From Bryobacter sp. CoA8 C33 (GTDB lineage: Bacteria > Acidobacteriota > Terriglobia > Bryobacterales > Bryobacteraceae): a stretch of DNA of 64,000 bases. Position 1 is the stretch's first letter, and each line of letters begins with the position of its first letter. Positions 51,799 to 59,200 of the stretch are shown here, piece after piece. The notes under the pieces are model-generated. The model ran no database searches. It saw only the letters and a list, made by a program, of their open reading frames with translations, and was not told the DNA's origin. The translations under genes were made by a program, and so were the position numbers. The stretch spans positions 45,079-109,078 of the forward strand of contig JAINDK010000003.1 in assembly GCA_019931185.1 (NCBI GenBank). The letters are read 5' to 3'.

Positions 51799-52733
51799 GA
51801 GCCGTCGTTACTGGTGGCGCCGGCTTCATCGGCTCCGCGCTCCTGCGCCACCTCCGCGCCTCCGGCGCCGATTCCGTCGTCGCCTTCGATAATCTCAACA
51901 GCGGCCACCGCCACAATCTTCCCGCCGCGGACCCGGCCGTCTCTCTCACCCTTGGCGACATCCGCGATTACGACGCCGTCTGCGCCGCCTTTGCCGGTGC
52001 CGACTTCGTCTTCCATCTCGCCGCCATCCCCAGCGTGCCCCGCAGCATCAACGACCCTGTGCCGAGCCATGACGTCAACATCAACGGCTCTTTCAATGTC
52101 TTCCGCGCCGCCCAACATTGCGGTGTCCGGCGCGTTGTTTACGCTGCGTCTAGCTCCGCCTATGGCGATACTCCCACTCTGCCTAAGGTCGAGTCCATGC
52201 AGCCCAATCCCAAAAGCCCTTATGCCGCTCAAAAACTGATGGGCGAGCATTACGCCAGCGTCTTTGCGTCCTGCTTTGGCCTCGAAACCGTCTCGCTGCG
52301 CTTCTTTAATGTCTTCGGGCCCAGACAGGATCCCGGCAGTCCCTACAGCGGTGTCCTCAGTCTTTTTATGAAGGCTCTCATCGAAGGCCAGCCTCCCACC
52401 ATCTTCGGCGACGGCGAGCAAAGCCGCGATTTTACCTATGTCGAAGACGTCGCGGCACTGGTCTATAAAGCCGCCTTGGCCCCCTCTGTCAGCGGCATGG
52501 TGTTCAATGCCGGCAACGGCGACCGTTATACGCTCAACCAGACTTGGGATTTCTTGAAGCAGATCGCCGGCAGCGATCTCGCTGCCTCCTATGGCCCCTC
52601 GCGCCCCGGCGACGTCCGCGACTCACAAGCCGACACCACGCTCGCCCGCCGATACCTCAATCATGCCCCCCAGTTTACTTTCGAAGAGGGGCTTCGTCGA
52701 ACCTTTCAGTGGTATCGCGAGTCTCTGGCTTAA
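51795..52733 (+). CDS. NAD-dependent epimerase/dehydratase (UDP-sugar 4-epimerase type)
   Basis: The 312-residue extended short-chain dehydrogenase begins MRAVVTGGAGFIGSALLRHL. It has FVFHLAAIPSVPRSIND, VYAASSSAYGDTP (catalytic Ser), PYAAQKLMGEHYA (Tyr-x3-Lys), RFFNVFGPRQDPGSPYSGVL and RDFTYVEDVAALV. The PRSINDP and NVFGPRQDP segments resemble WbpP/GalE-type UDP-GlcNAc/GalNAc 4-epimerases. It supplies activated sugars, plausibly for the upstream glycosyltransferase. The last 59 bases overlap convergent glgB. Confidence 0.88.
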   Translation: MRAVVTGGAGFIGSALLRHLRASGADSVVAFDNLNSGHRHNLPAADPAVSLTLGDIRDYDAVCAAFAGADFVFHLAAIPSVPRSINDPVPSHDVNINGSFNVFRAAQHCGVRRVVYAASSSAYGDTPTLPKVESMQPNPKSPYAAQKLMGEHYASVFASCFGLETVSLRFFNVFGPRQDPGSPYSGVLSLFMKALIEGQPPTIFGDGEQSRDFTYVEDVAALVYKAALAPSVSGMVFNAGNGDRYTLNQTWDFLKQIAGSDLAASYGPSRPGDVRDSQADTTLARRYLNHAPQFTFEEGLRRTFQWYRESLA

Positions 52734-54882
52734 GCACAATCACCCCCAGCGGCGGCAGCATCAGGCGAAACCGCTGCGGATGAAAGTGGCTCTCCACCGG
52801 CTCGGTCATCACCCCCTCCCGCTGCACTACACCGCTTCCGCCATAGCGCGGATCGTCCGTATTCAGAATTTCCGTCCAGCGGCCCGCGAGCGGAGCTCCC
52901 AAATGGTAGTTGTGCCTCGCCACGGGCGTGAAGTTGCACACAAACACCAGCATTTCCTTCTTGTCGCGCGAGTAGCGAATGAAGGCAATCACCGAGTTTT
53001 CCGTGTCGTTGAAGTCGATCCACTCGAAGCCTTCATGATGCGCGTCGACCTCATGCATCGGCGGCTCCTCGCGCAACAGACGGTTCAAGTCCCGCACCAT
53101 GCTTTGCAGGCCACTGTGCAGGCCATATTGTAGTAACTCCCAACGCAACGGCCGCGCTTCGCTCCACTCCTCGTATTGGCCGAACTCCTGCCCCATGAAC
53201 AACAGCTTCTTACCCGGATGCCCATACATATAGGCCAGAAACGCCCGCGCGTTCGCAAAGCGCCGCCACTCATCCCCGGGCATCTTCCCAATCAGGCTCG
53301 ACTTGCCGTGCACCACCTCGTCGTGGCTCACCGGCAGCAGATAGTTCTCATTGAACGCATAGTAAAGACTGAACGTGATGTTCTGCTGATGGTAGCGCCG
53401 GAAGAATGGATCAAACCGGAAATAGCGGAACATGTCATGCATCCAACCCATGTTCCACTTGAACGTAAATCCCAGCCCGCCCAGAAACACCGGCCGCGTC
53501 ACACCGGGAAAATCGGTCGACTCCTCGGCCGCCGTAAACGCTCCCGGCACACTGTGGCAGACTTCGTTGAAACGCCGTAGAAACTCGATCGCCTCCAGAT
53601 TCTCGCGCCCACCCATGGCATTGGGCACCCAATCTTGGCCTTCGCGCGAATAATCAAGGTAGAGCATTGAGGCCACCGCGTCCACACGCAGACCGTCGAT
53701 GTGATACTCCTTGAGCCAAAGCATTGCGCTCGACAGCAGGAAGCTCTTCACTTCGTTGCGCCCGAAGTTGAAGATCAGCGTGCCCCAGTCCCGCTGTTCG
53801 CCCTTGCGCGGGTCCTCGTGCTCGTAGAGCCTCGAGCCGTCGAACAGCGCGAGGCCATGCGCATCCTTGGGAAAGTGTGCCGGGACCCAGTCGAGGATGA
53901 CGCCAATGCCAGCCTGGTGGCAGGCATCCACCAGGTGTTTAAAGTCATCCGGCGTACCGAAACGCGAAGTCGGGGCAAAATACCCGGTCACCTGGTAACC
54001 CCAGGAGCCGGAGAATGGATGCTCGAGAATCGGCATCAGCTCGATATGCGTGTAGCCCAAGTCCTTTACGTAGGGCACCAGGCGCTCGGCCAACTCCCGG
54101 TAGCTCAGAGGCTGGTTATGCGCCCCATGCATCCAGCTCTCCAGGTGCACTTCGTAGATCGCCACCGGCTCCCTGGTGATGTTGCCGTTTGCCCGCGCCG
54201 CAAGCCACGCCCCGTCCCCCCAGGCATAGCCGTCTGAGGCCCAAACCACGGAGGCGTTTCGTGGCGCTACCTCGGCGTAGGCCGCATACGGGTCCGCCTT
54301 CATCTGCTGATGCAGGTTCAACCGCGACCGCACAAAATACTTGTAAATCTCCCCCGAGCCCACCCCCGGCACGAAGAGTTCCCACACTCCCCCCTCGCGC
54401 GGCATCATCGGATGGCTGTTCTTGTCCCAATGATTGAAGCCGCCGCACACCTGAACCGACTCCGCATTCGGCGCCCAGACGGCGAACCGCGTTCCCCTTA
54501 CCCCGCCGATCTCCACCACATGCGCCCCGAAGCTGTTCCAGGATTCGTAGTTCGTGCCTTCAAGAAACAGATGCAGGTCATGGCTCGACAGCAGATTCTC
54601 AAACCGGTAGGGGTCGTCGATTTCCTGCTCTTGGCCCTGCCAATTGGTCAGGCGCAGGCGATACGGCGCGATCGCACCCGGCAGACGGGCCGAGAAGAAC
54701 CCCGCCGGGTCCTCGCGTTCCATCGCCGCCAATCCGTCTGGCAGAACCACGCTCAGCCTCTCGGCATGCGGAAGAAAGGCCCTGACCTCCCACTCGCCGG
54801 CGCGAAACTGTTGCGGTCCGAGGACCTTGCGTGGATCGCCATGGTATCCATGAACGATCGCGTGAATCTCGCCTGGGAGCAT
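52675..54882 (-). CDS. glgB: 1,4-alpha-glucan branching enzyme
   Basis: The 735-residue enzyme has an N-terminal CBM48-like pair: residues 1-110 (YHGDPRKVLGPQQFRAGEWE) and GTRFAVWAPNAESVQVCGGF. The GH13 barrel contains YTHIELMPILEHPFSGSWGY, GIGVILDWVPAHFP, nucleophile region YHIDGLRVDAVASMLYLDYS, acid Glu in FTAAEESTDF and PVSHDEVVHGK. It creates alpha-1,6 branches in glycogen. Other glycogen genes are not nearby. The start lies only ten bases from the divergent deaminase-like gene, and an extended -10 (TGT-CATAAT) is placed for a leaderless message. Confidence 0.95.
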   Translation of the reverse strand: MLPGEIHAIVHGYHGDPRKVLGPQQFRAGEWEVRAFLPHAERLSVVLPDGLAAMEREDPAGFFSARLPGAIAPYRLRLTNWQGQEQEIDDPYRFENLLSSHDLHLFLEGTNYESWNSFGAHVVEIGGVRGTRFAVWAPNAESVQVCGGFNHWDKNSHPMMPREGGVWELFVPGVGSGEIYKYFVRSRLNLHQQMKADPYAAYAEVAPRNASVVWASDGYAWGDGAWLAARANGNITREPVAIYEVHLESWMHGAHNQPLSYRELAERLVPYVKDLGYTHIELMPILEHPFSGSWGYQVTGYFAPTSRFGTPDDFKHLVDACHQAGIGVILDWVPAHFPKDAHGLALFDGSRLYEHEDPRKGEQRDWGTLIFNFGRNEVKSFLLSSAMLWLKEYHIDGLRVDAVASMLYLDYSREGQDWVPNAMGGRENLEAIEFLRRFNEVCHSVPGAFTAAEESTDFPGVTRPVFLGGLGFTFKWNMGWMHDMFRYFRFDPFFRRYHQQNITFSLYYAFNENYLLPVSHDEVVHGKSSLIGKMPGDEWRRFANARAFLAYMYGHPGKKLLFMGQEFGQYEEWSEARPLRWELLQYGLHSGLQSMVRDLNRLLREEPPMHEVDAHHEGFEWIDFNDTENSVIAFIRYSRDKKEMLVFVCNFTPVARHNYHLGAPLAGRWTEILNTDDPRYGGSGVVQREGVMTEPVESHFHPQRFRLMLPPLGVIVLKPETRDTTERFDEAPLRK

Positions 54883-54895
54883 TATCAGTATTATG
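54880..54895. promoter_or_regulatory. Ten-base divergent start region with interlocked -10 elements
   Basis: The glgB ATG (54882-54880, minus) and the deaminase-like ATG (54893-54895, plus) face outward with ten bases between. On the minus strand TGTCATAAT (an extended -10, hexamer at 54895-54890) is seven bases before the glgB ATG and covers the other start codon. On the plus strand CATTAT (54880-54885) lies in the mirror position, covering the glgB ATG. No ribosome sites are visible. Confidence 0.45.
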
Positions 54896-55810
54896 ACAAC
54901 TTCATCGAACTACGCTGAGTTGCACCTCCACCTCGAAGGTTGCCTCGACGTGGAAACCCTCCTCGAAATCCAGCCTTCGCTTGATCGCAACGAGGTCGAG
55001 GCCCAGCTCCGTTTCGATGATTTTGCCGGATTCTTGGCCAGTTTCAAGTTCGCCGTGATGCAACTGGAGACCCCGGAGCACTACCGCCTGCTCGCGCGGC
55101 GGGCTCTGTCGCGGCTACGCTCACAGGGCATCATCTATGTCGAGATGATTCACTCGGCCGGTATCTGTCTTTGGCGCAAGCAGGATGCCCGCGCCATCGT
55201 CGAAGCTCTGATCGAGGAAGGGCGCCGCGCCGATGTCACCGTGCGCTGGATCCTCGATGGCGTCCGCCAGTTTGGCGGCGAGCGCTTCCTCGAAGTTGCC
55301 CGGCTTGCCGTTCAGTACGCCGGAGAGGACGTGGTCGGCCTCGGCATTGGTGGCGATGAACAGGGCTGTCTGGCCAGCGAGCTCGATGCAGGCTTCCGGC
55401 TTGCCCGCGCTCATGGCCTGAAGGCCCTGCCTCATGCCGGGGAGACATCTTCCCCCGCCAGCGTCTGGGAAGCTCTCGGCTTTGGCGCCTATCGCATCGG
55501 ACACGGTATCCGCTCCGTCGCAGACCCGCTGCTGCTAGCCGAACTCGTCCGGCGCGATGTGCCGCTCGAAATCTGTATCAGCTCCAATCTCGGCACCGGC
55601 GTCTGCTCCCGGCTCGAGGATCATCCGCTGCCCGCGCTCCTCGCGGCCGGAGTCAAAGTCGTGCTCAGCACGGATGACCCGGCCTTCTTCGCTACCACCT
55701 TGGCTCACGAATATGCTCTCGCCGCCCGGCTCGGCCTCAGCGCGGAGGACTTGGCGCAGATTCGCCGGAACGGCTTTCATTACGCTGCCGGCGCAGCGCC
55801 CACGCCTTGA
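54893..55810 (+). CDS. Adenosine-deaminase-family protein
   Basis: The 305-residue protein carries the metal motif ELHLHLEGCLD (H11, H13), LPHAGETSSPASVWEALG (His and catalytic Glu), RIGHGIRSVADP (His) and LSTDDPAFFATTLAHEY (Asp). All ligand residues of adenosine and aminodeoxyfutalosine deaminases are present. The protein is shorter than typical adenosine deaminase (about 340), which fits the futalosine branch. No menaquinone genes are near, so the substrate stays open. The 3' end overlaps the convergent metzincin gene by 74 bases. Confidence 0.87.
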   Translation: MTTSSNYAELHLHLEGCLDVETLLEIQPSLDRNEVEAQLRFDDFAGFLASFKFAVMQLETPEHYRLLARRALSRLRSQGIIYVEMIHSAGICLWRKQDARAIVEALIEEGRRADVTVRWILDGVRQFGGERFLEVARLAVQYAGEDVVGLGIGGDEQGCLASELDAGFRLARAHGLKALPHAGETSSPASVWEALGFGAYRIGHGIRSVADPLLLAELVRRDVPLEICISSNLGTGVCSRLEDHPLPALLAAGVKVVLSTDDPAFFATTLAHEYALAARLGLSAEDLAQIRRNGFHYAAGAAPTP

Positions 55811-56312
55811 TCTGCTTCACATCGTTTGCCGAGAGCGGGCTGACTGATTTCATGTCGGCGGCCGACTTCAGCCGCTGCCGGTAGCGCTCGAAGTAGGACG
55901 CAAGGTCGCCTCCGTACTGAAACGAATACATGATGTCGGCGAAGTTGCGCGTGTGCTCGGGGCCGAGGGCGTGGCCGGATTCATGCACGCACGTCAAGAA
56001 CAGAATTACTTCGGCCAGAAGAGCGTCCGGCTCGCGGCGGCTCATCGCCGGGTTGATCACCACCTCGTTCACCACCCGTCCGTTCAACTCATGCGTCAAG
56101 TTCTGTCCATACAGCCCCCGCCGCGCCGGTTCCATGAAGCGGAAGCGGATCTCGGCGTCCTGCTCGCGGGCAACCTTGCGCACCTGGATCAGCCCTTCGC
56201 TGCCGCGGGCCCAATGCTCCATGGCCCACTCCGCCAGCTGCGCCTTCGGGTGCTCGCCTGTCCAGTAAGGCACGCTCACTTGCGCGGTCAACAGCAGCAG
56301 TGCCATCGTCAT
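55737..56312 (-). CDS. Small metzincin-type metalloprotease
   Basis: The 191-residue protein has a short signal ([20 protein letters not shown]). The zinc site is [13 protein letters not shown] (H110, E111, H114, H120), i.e. HExxHxxGxxH, and a Met-turn follows in [10 protein letters not shown] (M128). This is the matrixin-like arrangement, and the domain is about the minimal size for a catalytic unit. It presumably acts in the periplasm. The C-terminal tail ([18 protein letters not shown]) is coded opposite the end of the deaminase-like gene. ATG overlaps the cysE stop (ATGA), so both are co-translated. Confidence 0.8.
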   Translation of the reverse strand: MTMALLLLTAQVSVPYWTGEHPKAQLAEWAMEHWARGSEGLIQVRKVAREQDAEIRFRFMEPARRGLYGQNLTHELNGRVVNEVVINPAMSRREPDALLAEVILFLTCVHESGHALGPEHTRNFADIMYSFQYGGDLASYFERYRQRLKSAADMKSVSPLSANDVKQIKAWALRRQRNESRSGESAPSPPR

Positions 56313-56965
56313 GGCCTTGTCCTTTCCTCGAGCAGAGTGCGGATCACGCTTTCCAACTGATCGACGCGCTGCTGCATGTTTTCTAGATCCTGACCCTGCG
56401 GATCGGGCAGCTTTCCGTGCTCGAGGTCGTCCGCAATCTGGCCGCGTGTGCGCACGACCCGGCCCGGGATGCCAACAACGGTCGAGTCATCCGGGACCGA
56501 ATAGACGACAACGCTGCCTGCCCCAATCTTGACGTTATTGCCGAGCGTGATGTTGCCCAGAACCTTCGCGCCCGTGCCAACCACAACCCGGTTGCCGAGC
56601 GTCGGGTGGCGTTTGCCCCGGTCCTTGCCGGTGCCGCCGAGCGTGACTCCCTGATACAGGATCACGTCATCGCCGATCACCGTTGTTTCGCCAATGACGA
56701 TCCCCATACCGTGGTCGATGAAAAAGCGCCGCCCGATCATTGCCCCCGGGTGGATCTCGATGCCGGTCAGGAAGCGGCCGATCTGCGACAGGATGCGGGC
56801 GAGTAGTCGCAGTTTCATCCGGTAGAGAACATGCGCGACACGGTGTAGCATCACGGCGTGCAGTCCCGGATAACATACCAGCACCTCGAGCAGCGAGGTC
56901 GCGGCGGGATCCTCGCGGAAGATGACATCAATCTGTTCCCGGATGGTGAGCAACATGCCGTTCAT
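56309..56965 (-). CDS. cysE: Serine O-acetyltransferase
   Basis: The 218-residue protein has the CysE order: an N-terminal helical region ([40 protein letters not shown]), then a left-handed beta-helix ([58 protein letters not shown]) with catalytic His in IDHG. A helical tail follows ([20 protein letters not shown]). It acetylates serine for cysteine synthesis. It leads a two-gene unit with the metzincin; no cysK is close. Confidence 0.93.
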   Translation of the reverse strand: MNGMLLTIREQIDVIFREDPAATSLLEVLVCYPGLHAVMLHRVAHVLYRMKLRLLARILSQIGRFLTGIEIHPGAMIGRRFFIDHGMGIVIGETTVIGDDVILYQGVTLGGTGKDRGKRHPTLGNRVVVGTGAKVLGNITLGNNVKIGAGSVVVYSVPDDSTVVGIPGRVVRTRGQIADDLEHGKLPDPQGQDLENMQQRVDQLESVIRTLLEERTRP

Positions 56966-56990
56966 TGGATGCTAACACTTCGAAAAGGGA

Positions 56991-57018
56991 TTGCACGCCG
57001 AGCCAATTCTGCTATGCT
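56991..57018 (+). promoter_or_regulatory. Promoter of nuoA
   Basis: TTGCAC (56991-56996), 16 bases, then TATGCT (57013-57018). The -10 ends six bases before ATG 57025, so transcription would begin at the start codon itself: a leaderless message. No ribosome site is present. Confidence 0.55.
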
Positions 57019-57024
57019 GTTGTC

Positions 57025-57381
57025 ATGCTGGAAGGCTACTTGCCGATTTTTTTCCTTCTAGCCACTGCAATCGCGTTTCCCGTCATCGCGCTGATTGTCG
57101 CCCGTCTGCTTCGTCCTTCTTCCCCTAATGCGGCCAAGCAAGAGGCCTACGAGTGTGGAATCGAGGCAGAGGGCAGCTCCCGCGGCCGCTTTACTGTTCG
57201 TTTTTACATCGTCGCGATTCTCTTCGTGATCTTTGATGTGGAAACGATCTTTCTATTCCCCTGGGCCGTCCGTTACAAACAACTGGGATGGTTTGGGGTT
57301 GCGGAGGTGACGTTATTTCTTACTATTCTCATTGCCGGCTACATCTGGGCTCGCAGGAACAAAGCACTCGATTGGGTGTAG
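57025..57381 (+). CDS. nuoA: NADH-quinone oxidoreductase subunit A
   Basis: The 118-residue membrane subunit of complex I shows three helices: FFLLATAIAFPVIALIVARL, FYIVAILFVIFDVETIFLFP and VAEVTLFLTILIAGYIWARR. The family motif EAYECGIEAEGSSRGRFTVR precedes the FDVE stretch. ATG 57025 is chosen on family length and promoter position. nuoA normally heads nuoB-N, but here the next gene is an unrelated secreted protein that overlaps its end, so the rest of complex I is encoded elsewhere. A strand-composition switch occurs at about this point. Confidence 0.92.
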   Translation: MLEGYLPIFFLLATAIAFPVIALIVARLLRPSSPNAAKQEAYECGIEAEGSSRGRFTVRFYIVAILFVIFDVETIFLFPWAVRYKQLGWFGVAEVTLFLTILIAGYIWARRNKALDWV

Positions 57382-59135
57382 TTCCAGCCGGCGTCAACAG
57401 AGCTATTCTTTCCCTTTTCTTCCTTCTCAGTCTGGCCTCGAGCGCTTTGGCCCAGCCGCGGCTGCGGCTGACGGAAACCGCGCTGGGTCCGATCTCGGTG
57501 GCGGTGGGCGCCAATGGCGCGGCACAGACGGTCGAGGCCTCCAATATCGGGAGCGGCAGTCTGGCGCTCTCCTTCAGCTCGAATACCACCTGGCTTGCTG
57601 CCTCGGCCGGGGCACAGCGTCCCTGTCAGGTCGCATTGCAGCAGAGCGTTTGCATACCGGTTGTGATCAGCCTGAGCACGGCGGCATTGGCTCGCGGTTC
57701 CTACACCGGGGCGATTACAGTGCGCGACCCGAACGCGATTGATGCCCCGCAGACGATTACCGTCACGGTGCAGGTGGGCGGCGGCGTGCCGGACACCATC
57801 TTTCTTTACACTCAGCCGAATGGCGGATCAGACAGTGTTCGGTTCTCGACCAACAGCGTGTTGACGACGAACGTGACGACCGCTACGGGCGGCAGTTGGC
57901 TGACGGTGGCTTATGAGGGGCAGGGAAGCTTTCGCTTTGTGCAACCTTACCGTATCAGCGGAACGCACCAGCCGGGAATGCCGGAAGGCACTTACAACGG
58001 GACGCTGCAAGTCGGGGGCTCGGCCTTTGCCGGCGACAACAAGAGCGTACCGGTGCGGCTGGTGGTGACCTCGCAGCCGATCGCGTTTCTGGGCCCGGAG
58101 CAGGTTCGCGTCAAATACCGCCAGGGAGGTGAGCCGCAGGTCGTCAATATCGGCGTGGGCAACCGCGGTCGCGGGACACTGACGGTTGGAGCGGTGACGC
58201 CGACGCTGGCAAACGGGAGCGGCTGGATGACGGCGGCACCGGCAAGCGGCTTTACGGGGCTGTCCATCACGCTGACGCCGGGCTCGCTTGCTCCGGGTAC
58301 GTATCGCGGCTCGGTGGCCGTGGCAGTGAATGCGATCAATGGTCCGACGCTGACGGTTCCGGTCGAGATGGAGATCGTGGCGAATCCCGTGCCGACGATA
58401 TCAACGGGCGGCGTGCTGAACAATGCGAACTTCGCGGCAAATGACCCGCTGGGCGTGGGTACGATTGCTGCTGTGTTCGGCGAGTTTCTGGCAGACCAAT
58501 TGGCCGCCGCGCCGGGCGCGCGGCTGCCGACGACCTTAAGCGGAGTGCGTGTGCTGGTGAACGGCCGCGCGGCGCCGCTGTACTTTGTTTCGCCGGGGCA
58601 GATCAACTTCCAGGTGCCGTTTGAGACATTGGGAGGGGATGCGATCGTGCAGGTGGAGCGCGGCGGGGCGGTGGGCAACCGAGTTGCCGTGAACATCGTG
58701 CCGCAGGCCGGGCGCATTCTGGTTTGGCCGGGACTTCGGCACGGCATCATTGTGAACGCCGATGGAAGTCTGCCGTTGCCGCCGGGAGTGCAACTGGGCG
58801 CATTTCCGACCAAGGCGGCGCGGCCCGGCGATGTGCTGGTGATCTATGCCATTGGTTTTGGCCAAACGGCGCCGGCAGTAGCTAGCGGCGCGGCCTCTCC
58901 TTCAGGGCCGCTGGCGCAGTTATCGAACGTGATTGTGCGCTTTGGCGCGACGACGCTGTTTGACACGACGATCCCGGTGGCGGCGCAGTTTGCCGGCCTT
59001 TCTCCGGGCTTTGTGGGCCTGTATCAGATCAACGTGCAGGTGCCGCGGGGCGTGCCGGCTTCAAGCGAGTACGATCTGAGCATCCAGTACAACAACCAGT
59101 TGTCCAATCAGGTGAAGATCGCTGTCCAACCGTAG
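57372..59135 (+). CDS. Secreted protein with Solibacter-type C-terminal domain
   Basis: The 587-residue protein has a signal (AILSLFFLLSLASSALAQPR), then about three beta-sandwich repeats of 90-110 residues (VEASNIGSGSLALSFSSNTT; PVRLVVTSQPIAFLGPEQVR; VNIGVGNRGRGTLTVGAVTP). The lineage-specific tail follows: GGVLNNANFAANDPLGVGTI, LSGVRVLVNGRAAPLYFVSP, GQINFQVPFETLGGDAIVQV, PGDVLVIYAIGFGQTAPAVA and GLYQINVQVPRGVPASSEYD. This tail (TIGR03437 as I recall it) is frequent in Solibacter-like genomes. Function unknown, probably adhesion or surface display. TTG 57372 is the likely start, within nuoA; a later start is possible. Confidence 0.85.
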   Translation: MGVVPAGVNRAILSLFFLLSLASSALAQPRLRLTETALGPISVAVGANGAAQTVEASNIGSGSLALSFSSNTTWLAASAGAQRPCQVALQQSVCIPVVISLSTAALARGSYTGAITVRDPNAIDAPQTITVTVQVGGGVPDTIFLYTQPNGGSDSVRFSTNSVLTTNVTTATGGSWLTVAYEGQGSFRFVQPYRISGTHQPGMPEGTYNGTLQVGGSAFAGDNKSVPVRLVVTSQPIAFLGPEQVRVKYRQGGEPQVVNIGVGNRGRGTLTVGAVTPTLANGSGWMTAAPASGFTGLSITLTPGSLAPGTYRGSVAVAVNAINGPTLTVPVEMEIVANPVPTISTGGVLNNANFAANDPLGVGTIAAVFGEFLADQLAAAPGARLPTTLSGVRVLVNGRAAPLYFVSPGQINFQVPFETLGGDAIVQVERGGAVGNRVAVNIVPQAGRILVWPGLRHGIIVNADGSLPLPPGVQLGAFPTKAARPGDVLVIYAIGFGQTAPAVASGAASPSGPLAQLSNVIVRFGATTLFDTTIPVAAQFAGLSPGFVGLYQINVQVPRGVPASSEYDLSIQYNNQLSNQVKIAVQP

Positions 59136-59149
59136 TATCTGGAATAAAG

Positions 59150-59183
59150 AAAGGGCCGGCTCCTCTCGGGGGGCCGGCCCTTT
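59150..59183. terminator. Strong hairpin terminator
   Basis: AAAGGGCCGGC (59150-59160) is perfectly complementary to GCCGGCCCTTT (59173-59183), with a 12-base loop. The ends supply an A-run and a T-run, so it could stop transcription from both sides. Confidence 0.85.
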
Positions 59184-59200
59184 GCTGTTAGAGTAGCGAT

